NCBI GenBank assembly: GCA_963703165.1
Contig: OY969798.1
Location: forward strand, 4,588,001 to 4,652,000
Direction: 5' to 3'
Length of the DNA stretch: 64,000 nt
Source: JBQTKD01 sp963703165
Lineage (GTDB): Bacteria; Actinomycetota; Actinomycetes; Sporichthyales; Sporichthyaceae
The notes beneath the pieces are model-generated. The model was not told where the DNA came from. It ran no database searches and saw nothing but the letters and a program-made list of their open reading frames with translations. Below are positions 16,801-24,538 of the stretch, piece by piece; the first letter of the stretch is position 1, and every line of letters starts with the position of its first letter. The translations under genes and the position numbers were made by a program.

Positions 16801-17642
16801 GAGGGAATCGGCCTGCCGGAGTCGCGCCATTCGACCGCGTGGTGAAACCCCTTCTCCTCGGCCAGGTCCTTGAACCATCGGCCTTCGGACGAATGCCGAG
16901 TGATCCCGTCGAACAGCGTGGCGATCATCTGCGTGGAGTTCAGACCCATGTTGTCGTACGCCTGATTGATCATCAGTTTCTGCATCGCGAGCTGGTTGAT
17001 CGGTACCCCGGCCATTCGATCGGCGAGTTCCTCGACCCGTGCGTCGAGGTCCGCCTCGGGGACCGCCTCGAGTACGAGACCCCACTCGGCTGCCTTCTTC
17101 CCGTCGATGGTGTCGCCGGTCAGCAGCATCCGCTTGGCGCGCTCCGAGCCGAGCTTGTAGACCCACATCGCCGTGGTCGGACAACCCCAGACCCGCGCCG
17201 GCATGTACCCGATGCGGGCATCCTCGGCCATGACCACGAGGTCGCACGACAACGCGATGTCGCTGCCGCCCGCGACGGCGTGCCCTTGGACCTTGCAGAT
17301 CGTCGGCTTGAGGGAACGCCACAGCGTGAAGAAGTCGTCGGTGATGCTCTTCATCCGCTGGTAGTCGACGATCGGGTCCCACACCAGGTCCTGCGCGAGG
17401 GGGTTCGGACCTTCAGCCTCGGCGAGCGCCTTGAGGTCGTAGCCGGCGCAGAAGGACCGGCCCGCGCCCGCCAGCACGATCACATGTACATCGGGATCGG
17501 CATTCGCGCACTCGACGGCCCGCCGGATCTCGCCGGGCATGTCGAGACTGATCGCGTTGAGGCGTTCGGGCCGGCTCAGCGTGAGGTAAGCCTTCCGGTC
17601 CTTCGTCTCGTACGTGAGCGTGCTGAACTCCGGTGGGTGCAT
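16797..17642 (-). CDS. Enoyl-CoA hydratase/isomerase family protein
   Basis: 281 residues from ATG 17642. Crotonase landmarks: LTLSRPERLNAISLDM, oxyanion-hole segment AGAGRSFCAGYDLKAL near residue 65, VQGHAVAGGSDIALSCDLVV near 115, and YMPARVWGCPTTAMWVYKLG. A long C-terminal extension (to HHAVEWRDSGRPIPS) is typical of actinobacterial crotonases acting on bulky acyl-CoAs. It starts the unit that continues into the kinase and response regulator, and faces a TetR gene. Confidence 0.87.
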   Translation of the reverse strand: MHPPEFSTLTYETKDRKAYLTLSRPERLNAISLDMPGEIRRAVECANADPDVHVIVLAGAGRSFCAGYDLKALAEAEGPNPLAQDLVWDPIVDYQRMKSITDDFFTLWRSLKPTICKVQGHAVAGGSDIALSCDLVVMAEDARIGYMPARVWGCPTTAMWVYKLGSERAKRMLLTGDTIDGKKAAEWGLVLEAVPEADLDARVEELADRMAGVPINQLAMQKLMINQAYDNMGLNSTQMIATLFDGITRHSSEGRWFKDLAEEKGFHHAVEWRDSGRPIPS

Positions 17643-17653
17643 AATCCGAAGCA

Positions 17654-17667
17654 TGAATCCGGATTCA
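17654..17667. promoter_or_regulatory. Perfect 14-bp palindrome TGAATCCGGATTCA, TetR operator candidate
   Basis: Lies 12 bp before the enoyl-CoA hydratase start (17642) and 31 bp before the likely TetR start (17698). This is the normal place for autoregulation plus control of the divergent gene. AATCCG also recurs just outside it at 17643-17648. Confidence 0.6.
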
Positions 17668-17697
17668 AGATTCGTCAACACGGAACAGGGGTCTGCG

Positions 17698-18327
17698 GTG
17701 CAGCTGTCGATTCCCCAGCTGTCCGCGGCGGCGGCCCGTCGGGTCGCGGCCCGGGAATCGGTGCTCGGCGCCGCCCGGGATCTGATCCGGGAGAGCGGTT
17801 TCCGGGGCGCGCAGATGTCGCTGATCGCCGCGCGGGCCGGAGTGGGCGTCGGCTCGATCTATCAGCACTACCCGTCGCGCGCGGACCTGTTCGCCGCGGT
17901 TTTCGAGCGGGTGGTCGCTCGCGAGCTGTCCGTCGTCGAATCGGCGGTCGCCGCGGCCGAGGGCGGACCGGTCGAGCGACTCGAGGTGGCGGTGCAGACG
18001 TTCTGCACCCGCGCGATCCGGGCCGGGTCCTTCGCCTATTCGCTCCTGGTGGAGCCGGTCGAGCCAGAGGTCGACGAGCATCGGCTGGCATTCCGTGAAG
18101 GGTTCCGCCTGGTCTTCGCGCGGTTGATCGATGAGGCGATCGCGCAGGGCGATCTCCCCGCGCAACACACGGACACCTCGGCCGCCGCTGTGCTGGGGAT
18201 CATGTCCGAGTCGCTGGTGCGCCCGCTGGGCCGACGTTCCGCTCCGCCGTCGGACGCACTTGTTCAGCAGATCGTCGCGATGTGCATCTCGGCGGTCAGT
18301 CGGTCTCCACGGCCCACGGGGACCTGA
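17698..18327 (+). CDS. TetR-family transcriptional regulator
   Basis: 209 residues from GTG 17698, chosen because AGGGG lies 7 bases upstream; in-frame ATG 17653 would place the operator inside the gene. Helix-turn-helix in GFRGAQMSLIAARAGVGVGSIYQHYPSRADLFAAVF near residues 30-65. Its 3' end overlaps the coupling-protein gene of the monooxygenase by 32 bases on the opposite strand. It probably controls the enoyl-CoA hydratase unit and perhaps the monooxygenase. Confidence 0.85.
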   Translation: MQLSIPQLSAAAARRVAARESVLGAARDLIRESGFRGAQMSLIAARAGVGVGSIYQHYPSRADLFAAVFERVVARELSVVESAVAAAEGGPVERLEVAVQTFCTRAIRAGSFAYSLLVEPVEPEVDEHRLAFREGFRLVFARLIDEAIAQGDLPAQHTDTSAAAVLGIMSESLVRPLGRRSAPPSDALVQQIVAMCISAVSRSPRPTGT

Positions 18328-18604
18328 CGGTGAACCAGTCCTCGCCGGTCTGAATCTTTCCGACGAACGACGACATCGTCACCAGCCACTTGGACAGGGT
18401 GATCGATTCGCCGAGTTCCTCCTCGACGTCCGCCATCGACACGTGGATGTCGCCGGGGGCGTTGATCTTCCAGAACGGTCCCTCGTCGCGGAAGGTGAGG
18501 TTGTCGCCGCCGGGCCCGGCCCGGAGCGCGGCGATCGTGGCCGTCGTCTCCGAGCTCTTCATCAGCACCAGCGCGGTGGGGGAATCCGGAAGGTAGCCGC
18601 TCAT
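18296..18604 (-). CDS. Soluble diiron monooxygenase coupling/effector protein (MmoB/DmpM family), locus A
   Basis: 102 residues. Small effector-protein pattern: VLMKSSETTATIAAL at the start, then FWKINAPGDIHVSMADVEEELGESIT, then WLVTMSSFVGKIQTGEDWFTV. Such proteins carry no cofactor; they bind the hydroxylase and tune substrate access and electron transfer. It overlaps the beta-subunit stop as ATGA. It resembles the coupling protein of locus B (54120-54425) in layout. Confidence 0.85.
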   Translation of the reverse strand: MSGYLPDSPTALVLMKSSETTATIAALRAGPGGDNLTFRDEGPFWKINAPGDIHVSMADVEEELGESITLSKWLVTMSSFVGKIQTGEDWFTVRSPWAVETD

Positions 18605-19623
18605 CGGGCACCTCCGACGCCGAGTCCGCTGAGCACGGCCTCCTGGCGCGCCAATGCGCCCTCGAGCACCTCGGCGAACGGCTGCTTCGCCGACGCGAGG
18701 CAGTCGTAGAGCGGTGCCAACGGTTCCACTGCCGCGACGGCACGGGCCGTCCAGGTGTCGATCCACCCATTGATCGCTTCCCGGTTGGCCGCGGCCGCCG
18801 GGACGCCCTCGGCCGTGACCATCGAAATGAAGTGCTCGGTCCACGCAAGCTCGCGGCGGCGATCGTTCTCGACCGCGGTGATGATGAGTTTGGTGACGGT
18901 GTCCCCGTGCGCCGGCGCGAGGTCGCCGAGCAGCTTGTGCAGTCCGACCTCGCTGCAGATCAGGTCGAAGCAGAGGTTGGTCGCCACGATCGACTCGGCC
19001 CAGTCGTGCGTACCGAAGCCCAATTGCTCGACCATCTGACGCATCGGCTGGTAGCGCGGCGAGGTCAGCCAGGCGTCCTTGGCCCCGGTGGAGTCGAAGT
19101 CGGGGAGGGTCTCCTCCAGGACCATCAGGTACTGCACGACGTCCTGGGCGTGCCGCTGCCGGTCGAAGGTCTCGAACAGCATCGCGGCGACGATCGTGTC
19201 CGAGAGGGCTTCCCGGGAGGCGGAGAACATCCCGCGGAACAGGCCCCACTCGACGAAGGACCAGACGCTGTAGTGCCCCGCGAGGATCTCGGTGCACCAG
19301 GTGGGGTCGAGGTCGCGCTCGAACTGCGGGGTGAGCGCGTCGGTGACCCGGGCGATCGACCGTTCCACCTCGGCCTGCTGGCGCATGTACGGGCGCTGCC
19401 ACAGGGCTGCCGGGTCCCGGAAGTCGTACCAGTCCGGGTGCCGCAGCGCCGTCGAGGACTCCAGGAAACCGGGGCGACCGTCGGGAGTGCGGACGTAGCT
19501 GTTGCCCCGGTCCCACCGGTTGTCGATGGCCGGCTGGATGTGCAGGTTGAGAGCCTCGTACTCGCTGGGTCGACGCTTGCGCGAATTGATGTAGTTGAAG
19601 TCCGCCACAGCCTGCTTGGTCAT
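18601..19623 (-). CDS. Soluble diiron monooxygenase hydroxylase beta subunit, locus A
   Basis: 340 residues, the normal length of the small hydroxylase subunit. Typical features: RRKRPSEYEALNLHIQPA near residue 20, YDFRDPAALWQRPYMRQQAE near 65, and YSVWSFVEWGLFRGMFSASREALSDT near 115. It is structural and lacks the full set of iron ligands. ATG 19623 overlaps the TGA of the alpha subunit. Gene order here (alpha, beta, coupling protein) differs from locus B. Confidence 0.9.
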   Translation of the reverse strand: MTKQAVADFNYINSRKRRPSEYEALNLHIQPAIDNRWDRGNSYVRTPDGRPGFLESSTALRHPDWYDFRDPAALWQRPYMRQQAEVERSIARVTDALTPQFERDLDPTWCTEILAGHYSVWSFVEWGLFRGMFSASREALSDTIVAAMLFETFDRQRHAQDVVQYLMVLEETLPDFDSTGAKDAWLTSPRYQPMRQMVEQLGFGTHDWAESIVATNLCFDLICSEVGLHKLLGDLAPAHGDTVTKLIITAVENDRRRELAWTEHFISMVTAEGVPAAAANREAINGWIDTWTARAVAAVEPLAPLYDCLASAKQPFAEVLEGALARQEAVLSGLGVGGAR

Positions 19624-21209
19624 ACCGTGCTCGCGTCGGCCAGGGCGGCGTCCTTCAGAATCAGGGTGCCGTCGAGCTGCATGACGAACTCGGGCGCGTC
19701 CTTGATGTCACGCAGCGGGTTCTGGATCTCGAAGTTGCAGGCGCGGATGTCGTCGATGGTCCACATCCGGTCCTCGTCGATGTGCGGCTGCGCAACGAGG
19801 GTGCGTCCGTCCTCCCGGAGCAGGCCACCTTCGATGATGAACTCGTCGAGGCCGACGCCGTCCCAGAGCTCGTCCCACATCATCGTATGGATGTAGCGCT
19901 CCGGCTGCTGGCAGAAGATCTCCTCGCACGGGTCCGAGCAGAAGGCGTGGGCACGCCCGCCGAACATCCGCACGCGTTCGGTGGACTCGTCGATGGTCGG
20001 GAACACGCACGGCATCGCGCAGGTCCGGCACAGGTACGGGCGCTCGCTGAGCCCCTGCAGCGGGAACATCCCCGATGACGGGTCCTTCAGGGCCTCATGG
20101 GTCTCCCAGAAGAAGCCGAACTTGTCGTGCCACCCCGGGTACTGGTTCTCCATCCACTCCATGTGCTTGGGCGTCATGGTCGGGAAGCGCCAGTAGTGCA
20201 GCGGCCACGAGGCGGCGGTGACCATCGCGGCGGTGTGGCCGGCCCACTTCAGACGCTCTGCGGCAACGGCGAAGTACGAGGGCAACTCGAGACCGAACGG
20301 CTCGAGGGTGCCGATGTAGTTCCCGGCCCAGTCGTCGGCGATCCACTCGTCCCAGAAGCTGCGGTAGCAACGCTCCATCTTGCCGCCGCCGAAGTAGTCG
20401 AAGAGGAGATTGACCAGCGGGTCGAGGAACACGTGCGTGCGCCAGAACGACCGGTTGAGGTCGACCTGGGCCATCGGGACGTTGTCCGGCTCCTGAAGGA
20501 TCGCCGCCAACGTGGAATACCCGTTGGCCATGTGGCGGGCCTCGTCGGACTGGATGGACAGGAAGACACCCGGCGTCGCGTGGTCCCCGTTGAGCGCGGC
20601 GACGGCGGTCAGCGCGACGAACACCGGGTTCGTGTAGGCCGTCTCGCCGCACACCATGAGGCTGAGCGCGGACTCGATCGGGTCGTTGATGTAGAAGTTG
20701 TCGAAACACACCCGCCCGGCCCGGCCGAAGATGTTGTTGTCCCGCACGCGCATCCCGCGGTCGAAGCCGGCGGGGTCCGGGGCGTTCTTGGCCATGTGCC
20801 GCAGCAGGTACATCTGCTGGTTGAGGTGGCGTCGTTCGTCCATGCCCTGGGCGAGGTAGCCCTGGCGCAGTTCGGCGTTGTCGACGACGTCGGTGAGGCA
20901 GGACATCAGCTTCTCCGCGCCGTACTCGGCGTGGATGACGACCGGCATCGCGAGCTTGAGGGCCTCGAGCCACCCGTGCTCGGCCGTGCTCGGCATCGCC
21001 GCGCGGGACAGGACGTCCTCGAACCCGCCGTACTGCCGGTCGTCCTTCTCCTGCTCCATCGTCAGGTACTCACGCACCAGCGTGCGGAACGGGTCCTTCG
21101 TGGTCTTCGGCATCTTGTACCGCGTGGGGAAATGCGGCTCCGGCGTCACATAGGACGGCGTCCATTCGACCTGCTTGACGCGGTCGTGAATGGCTGTGTT
21201 CGTCGGCAT
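19620..21209 (-). CDS. Soluble diiron monooxygenase hydroxylase alpha subunit, locus A
   Basis: 529 residues. The six carboxylate/His ligands of the diiron centre are all present: Glu95 (HAEYGAE), Glu125 and His128 (GMDERRH), Glu189 (CGETAYTN), Glu223 and His226 (SDEARHMANG). A Cys-rich YHS-like segment (CRTCAMPC, CSDPCEEIFC) and the MWTIDDIRA motif near the C-terminus are as in propane/alkene monooxygenases. The enzyme inserts one oxygen atom from O2 into a hydrocarbon. GGAGG precedes ATG 21209. No reductase gene follows; the best candidate is at 14017. The substrate is unknown. Confidence 0.93.
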   Translation of the reverse strand: MPTNTAIHDRVKQVEWTPSYVTPEPHFPTRYKMPKTTKDPFRTLVREYLTMEQEKDDRQYGGFEDVLSRAAMPSTAEHGWLEALKLAMPVVIHAEYGAEKLMSCLTDVVDNAELRQGYLAQGMDERRHLNQQMYLLRHMAKNAPDPAGFDRGMRVRDNNIFGRAGRVCFDNFYINDPIESALSLMVCGETAYTNPVFVALTAVAALNGDHATPGVFLSIQSDEARHMANGYSTLAAILQEPDNVPMAQVDLNRSFWRTHVFLDPLVNLLFDYFGGGKMERCYRSFWDEWIADDWAGNYIGTLEPFGLELPSYFAVAAERLKWAGHTAAMVTAASWPLHYWRFPTMTPKHMEWMENQYPGWHDKFGFFWETHEALKDPSSGMFPLQGLSERPYLCRTCAMPCVFPTIDESTERVRMFGGRAHAFCSDPCEEIFCQQPERYIHTMMWDELWDGVGLDEFIIEGGLLREDGRTLVAQPHIDEDRMWTIDDIRACNFEIQNPLRDIKDAPEFVMQLDGTLILKDAALADASTV

Positions 21210-21299
21210 CCGTGCTACCTCCGCCAGAGTGTGTGACTTCTGGTCGGAGTCTCATGTGCGCCGGGTCCTCCCGTTAGCGCCACATGGAGGTGTTGCTGA

Positions 21300-21920
21300 T
21301 CAGCTCGCCGCCGAGGCCTGAGCCGAGGCCGAGGCCAACGTGAACCGCGTCCGCGTGGCGTAGGCGGCGGTCGCGGGGCTGACTCCTTGATCGCGCAGTT
21401 CGCGGTAGTGCGACCAACGGGTCGCTGCAGCGCGGTGCGCCGTCGGGTAGGCGGTCCGCAGGCGGGCGCGGTGCCAGGCGGTGTTGCGTGGGTGGTGCAC
21501 GAACCAGCTGACGAAGCCGAGGCCGACGTAGACCACGCCGCGGTCGGTCTGGTCGCAGTGGTGGTGGCCGCTCAGTGCCCAGTTGACCAGGTGCTCGCAG
21601 TTGTTCTCGCCCCGGTTGTACAGCGCTTCACCGCGGCGCAGGCGGGCGCGCTCCAGCGCCTCGGGGCCGGTGAACAACGCCGGGTGCCGGCGGTCGTGGT
21701 CGGACAGGACCCAGTACCGGCAGCCCTGGCGGACCTCGGCGAGCGGGATCTCGCGGACGCCGCCGGTGTCGGGGTACTCCAGCACCGTGCCGTTGCCCGC
21801 GTACAGGACGTGGTGTTCGTAGGTCCGGCGCACGAACACCAGATGCGCGCCCAGGGCGACCGTGTCGAGCTCGGGATCCCAAGTGCGGGCAAGACGCAGA
21901 TCGGAACGGCTTTGGTTCAT
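21300..21920 (-). CDS. LRAT-domain (H-rev107/NlpC-like) protein
   Basis: 206 residues from ATG 21920 (the frame is open further upstream, but that part is unconserved in composition). The LRAT signature is clear: the His of RRTYEHHVLYAGNGTVLEY near residue 30 and the Cys of GENNCEHLVNWALSG near 105, the catalytic His and Cys of this permuted papain-like fold. Animal members acylate lipids; bacterial members are mostly uncharacterised. It is the first gene upstream of locus A on the same strand, 90 bases away, and may be cotranscribed. Confidence 0.78.
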   Translation of the reverse strand: MNQSRSDLRLARTWDPELDTVALGAHLVFVRRTYEHHVLYAGNGTVLEYPDTGGVREIPLAEVRQGCRYWVLSDHDRRHPALFTGPEALERARLRRGEALYNRGENNCEHLVNWALSGHHHCDQTDRGVVYVGLGFVSWFVHHPRNTAWHRARLRTAYPTAHRAAATRWSHYRELRDQGVSPATAAYATRTRFTLASASAQASAAS

Positions 21921-22056
21921 GCGGCACCCCTGTCCAACGCAGCGTCGGGTTGTCGCTCTTGGACGTTGTGCGCGGGTTCGGGTGCCTCGTACGTTCGGTC
22001 CGTCCCTGCCGGCCGAACGGCCGATTTGTGAACGGGGGTGGAATAAGGTCGCGAGG

Positions 22057-23565
22057 GTGATCGACCTCTCCCCGCGGGCCCGCGGCTGGCTGCGGTTCAT
22101 GCACCGCAAGGCCACGACGGCCGACGACTGGAGTTCGGGCGGGCACCCCCATGAGTGGTGGGACGACCGCAGCACCCCGCCGGTCCTGGACTTCCCTCGT
22201 TTCGACCTGTCCGAGTCCGGCTACGCCTTGGGCCTGCTCGCCGACACCACCCCGGCCTGGCGTGAGGTCTACGCGCAGGTGCTCGACGGTCTGATCACCC
22301 GTCACGTCACCTGGTGGGCGGCCGTCGACTGGCTGACCCAGATCGGCCCGGACCCGCGGCGCGGCTCCTACCCACAGGAGTGGGTTCAGCTCTGGCTGCC
22401 GCCCGACCACGCCCACAACTACGACATGCCCGGCTGGACCGGCAACGGGTTACCGCCGTGGGGCTTGGCCCCGGACCCGGTCGGTGCGCCCGGCAACCTC
22501 TTCTTCAAGGGCTGGCTCAACCTGCTGCTCGGCCTGCACCGCTACGTCTCCGGCGACGACAAGTGGAATGGGCAGTTCCTCGTCACCGGACTCGGCGACG
22601 CGCAGTTCGGTTGGCGGCACGAGACCGTGAACGACCTGCTGGTCGAGCAGTGGATCGCGCGCCCGGAGGGGCCGCACTGCGAGAACACGAAGATCTGGCC
22701 TTACTGCCTGTCCGCCGCCGGTCTCGGGCTGCTGCTGCACGACCGGTTGCGTGGCACCACCGGGCACGCGGTCTTCGGCACATGGTTGGACATCGCGCGG
22801 CAGCGCTTCATGTCGGTGACGCCCGGTGGTCAGGTCGAGTGGATGGCGCTCTACTACGACCCGCTCATCGATTACGTCCATCGCGCCGGCCCCACGGCGG
22901 GGCTGTCCGTGGCGCTCTACGTCCTGCCGCAGGACGAGGCACTCGCGCAGACCCTCTATCGGACGGCCGTCGACCGGATCGGTTGGAGCAACCCCGCCAA
23001 GGCGGTGCGGACCCTGCCCGACCCGCGGTTCCTCTGCCTCGGTCTGGTGCTCGCCCGTGAGCTGGGCGACGAGGTCACCTTTGCCCGGCTCTCCGAGTTC
23101 GCCGAGGCCACCTTCGAACCCGCGTTCTTCGGCGAGGACGCCGGTGACTTCGGTTGGTGGTTCGGGTACGGCGAACGTTGGCCGCGCGGTCAGCTCACCG
23201 CGCTGCTGGCGATGCTCGACGCGGGCGCGCCCGGAGGATGGCGGCGACTCTTCACCGAGCCGAACCTCACCAAGTTCGCCGAGCCCACGGTCGTCGGCGT
23301 CGACTTCCCGTCGATGGGCTTGTCCCGCGCGGTGTACTCGGGGACGAGGGGGGAGCTCCAGCTCCGCACCTACGCCGCGACGCCCAGCCACGCCGGCCGG
23401 GCGACAACCTTCCGCGTGGAGAACCTGACGGACACCGCCGCGGTCCGGATCCGCTGCGACGGCGTCGAGTTCGATGCCTGGTCGGCCATCGGCCCGGGCG
23501 CGGTGGAGCTCCGCGTGGACATCGGCGAGCACGACCTGATGGTCCTTGCCGGACCACCAGGCTGA
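22057..23565 (+). CDS. Linalool dehydratase/isomerase-family protein
   Basis: 502 residues from GTG 22057. Family features: an (alpha/alpha)-barrel composition rich in Trp, the segment NLFFKGWLNLLLGLHRYVSGDD near residue 150, and two Cys nine apart, C208 and C217, in CENTKIWPYC. The spacing equals that of the two active-site Cys (171 and 180) I recall for the Castellaniella enzyme. That enzyme isomerises linalool to geraniol or dehydrates it to myrcene. Unlike it, this protein shows no export signal. Whether it acts on a terpene alcohol, a smaller tertiary allylic alcohol or something else cannot be told. Confidence 0.72.
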   Translation: MIDLSPRARGWLRFMHRKATTADDWSSGGHPHEWWDDRSTPPVLDFPRFDLSESGYALGLLADTTPAWREVYAQVLDGLITRHVTWWAAVDWLTQIGPDPRRGSYPQEWVQLWLPPDHAHNYDMPGWTGNGLPPWGLAPDPVGAPGNLFFKGWLNLLLGLHRYVSGDDKWNGQFLVTGLGDAQFGWRHETVNDLLVEQWIARPEGPHCENTKIWPYCLSAAGLGLLLHDRLRGTTGHAVFGTWLDIARQRFMSVTPGGQVEWMALYYDPLIDYVHRAGPTAGLSVALYVLPQDEALAQTLYRTAVDRIGWSNPAKAVRTLPDPRFLCLGLVLARELGDEVTFARLSEFAEATFEPAFFGEDAGDFGWWFGYGERWPRGQLTALLAMLDAGAPGGWRRLFTEPNLTKFAEPTVVGVDFPSMGLSRAVYSGTRGELQLRTYAATPSHAGRATTFRVENLTDTAAVRIRCDGVEFDAWSAIGPGAVELRVDIGEHDLMVLAGPPG

Positions 23566-23577
23566 GCTGCCGTCAGA

Positions 23578-24354
23578 TCACTCGGTCTCGAGGCCCTCAC
23601 GCAGGGTGGTCAGTGCGCGGGCGAGCAGGCGTGAGATGTGCATCTGCGACAACCCGAGCCGCTCGCCGATCTGAGCTTGCGTCAGGTCCTCGAAGAAGCG
23701 CAGGTGAATGATCTGGCGGTCGCGCTCGGACAGCGCCTCCAGCAACGGCCGAACGGCCTGCCGGTCCACCAGAAGGCTGAGGCGGTCGTCCAGCTCGCCG
23801 AGGGTGTCCGTCAGCGTCCAGGAGTCCTCGCCGTCCCCGCCCATCGGAGTGTCCAGCGAGGACGGGCTGAAGCAGTCGTCCGCCGTCGTCGCCTCGAGGA
23901 TCAGTTCCTCGCTGACCGCGAGCTTGGCCGCGAGCTCGGGAATCGTGGGGGAGCGCTGCAGCTCATGGGTCAGGGTCTCGGTGGCGATGCGCAGCACGGC
24001 CTTGGTCTCCTGCAGGCGGCGCGGCATCCGGATCCAGCGGCGCTTGTCGCGGAAGTAGCGGCGGACCTCGCCCTGCACGGTCGGCTTGGCGTAGGCGGCG
24101 AAGTCGCTGCCGTGTCCGGCGTCGAAACGGCTGACGGCCAGCACCAGGCCGACGTAGCCGACCTGCAGGAGGTCCTCGATGTCGACGGCCGGGTTGGCGT
24201 AGCGAGCGGCGGTGCTGCGAACGATCCAGGTGTACCGCTCGACGAGGAGTTCCTGGATGCGTGCACGGTCCGCCTCATCCGCGGTGGCCAGCATGGTGAA
24301 CAGCTCGGTATCGGTGCATTCCGTTGTTGGACGGACGTAGTTCAGCACAGTCAT
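23578..24354 (-). CDS. RNA polymerase sigma factor, SigB/SigF/SigG type
   Basis: 258 residues from ATG 24354. Region 2 (AARYANPAVDIEDLLQVGYVGLVLAVSRFD, GEVRRYFRDKRRWIRMPRRLQE), region 3 (RSPTIPELAAKLAVSEELIL) and region 4 helix-turn-helix (LTQAQIGERLGLSQMHISRLLARAL) are all intact. These alternative factors direct stress, sporulation or late-stage genes. No anti-sigma factor gene is adjacent. It is a paralogue of the factor at 58844-59623, and the same GTTT-N15-GGGGA element precedes both genes. Confidence 0.93.
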   Translation of the reverse strand: MTVLNYVRPTTECTDTELFTMLATADEADRARIQELLVERYTWIVRSTAARYANPAVDIEDLLQVGYVGLVLAVSRFDAGHGSDFAAYAKPTVQGEVRRYFRDKRRWIRMPRRLQETKAVLRIATETLTHELQRSPTIPELAAKLAVSEELILEATTADDCFSPSSLDTPMGGDGEDSWTLTDTLGELDDRLSLLVDRQAVRPLLEALSERDRQIIHLRFFEDLTQAQIGERLGLSQMHISRLLARALTTLREGLETE

Positions 24355-24402
24355 CGTGGCTCCTGCCCAAAATTTACCCGGCAGTAGGCCGATGTAGGGG
24401 TT

Positions 24403-24427
24403 ATCCCCGTTCGATGGGTCCGCAAAC
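24403..24427 (-). promoter_or_regulatory. SigF/SigB-type promoter candidate of the sigma gene
   Basis: On the minus strand GTTT (24427-24424), 15 bases, then GGGGAT (24408-24403), 48 bases before the start codon. This resembles the GTTT/GGGTA elements recognised by SigF-like factors and suggests autoregulation. Confidence 0.45.
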
Positions 24428-24538
24428 AGAATCTGCTCAAGCGATTCCCAGACACCCCCCAGGTGGGGAGTGATCGAACTCGAACAATAGTTCGAATCTA
24501 CTCTTGAAACTTCTGATTCGAAGGGGAATAATCTATTC

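Noticed and set aside
21210..21299. Sigma-54 type promoter before the locus A monooxygenase
   Set aside because: A TGG...TTGC-like string is visible on the wrong strand and without the GG/GC invariant spacing.
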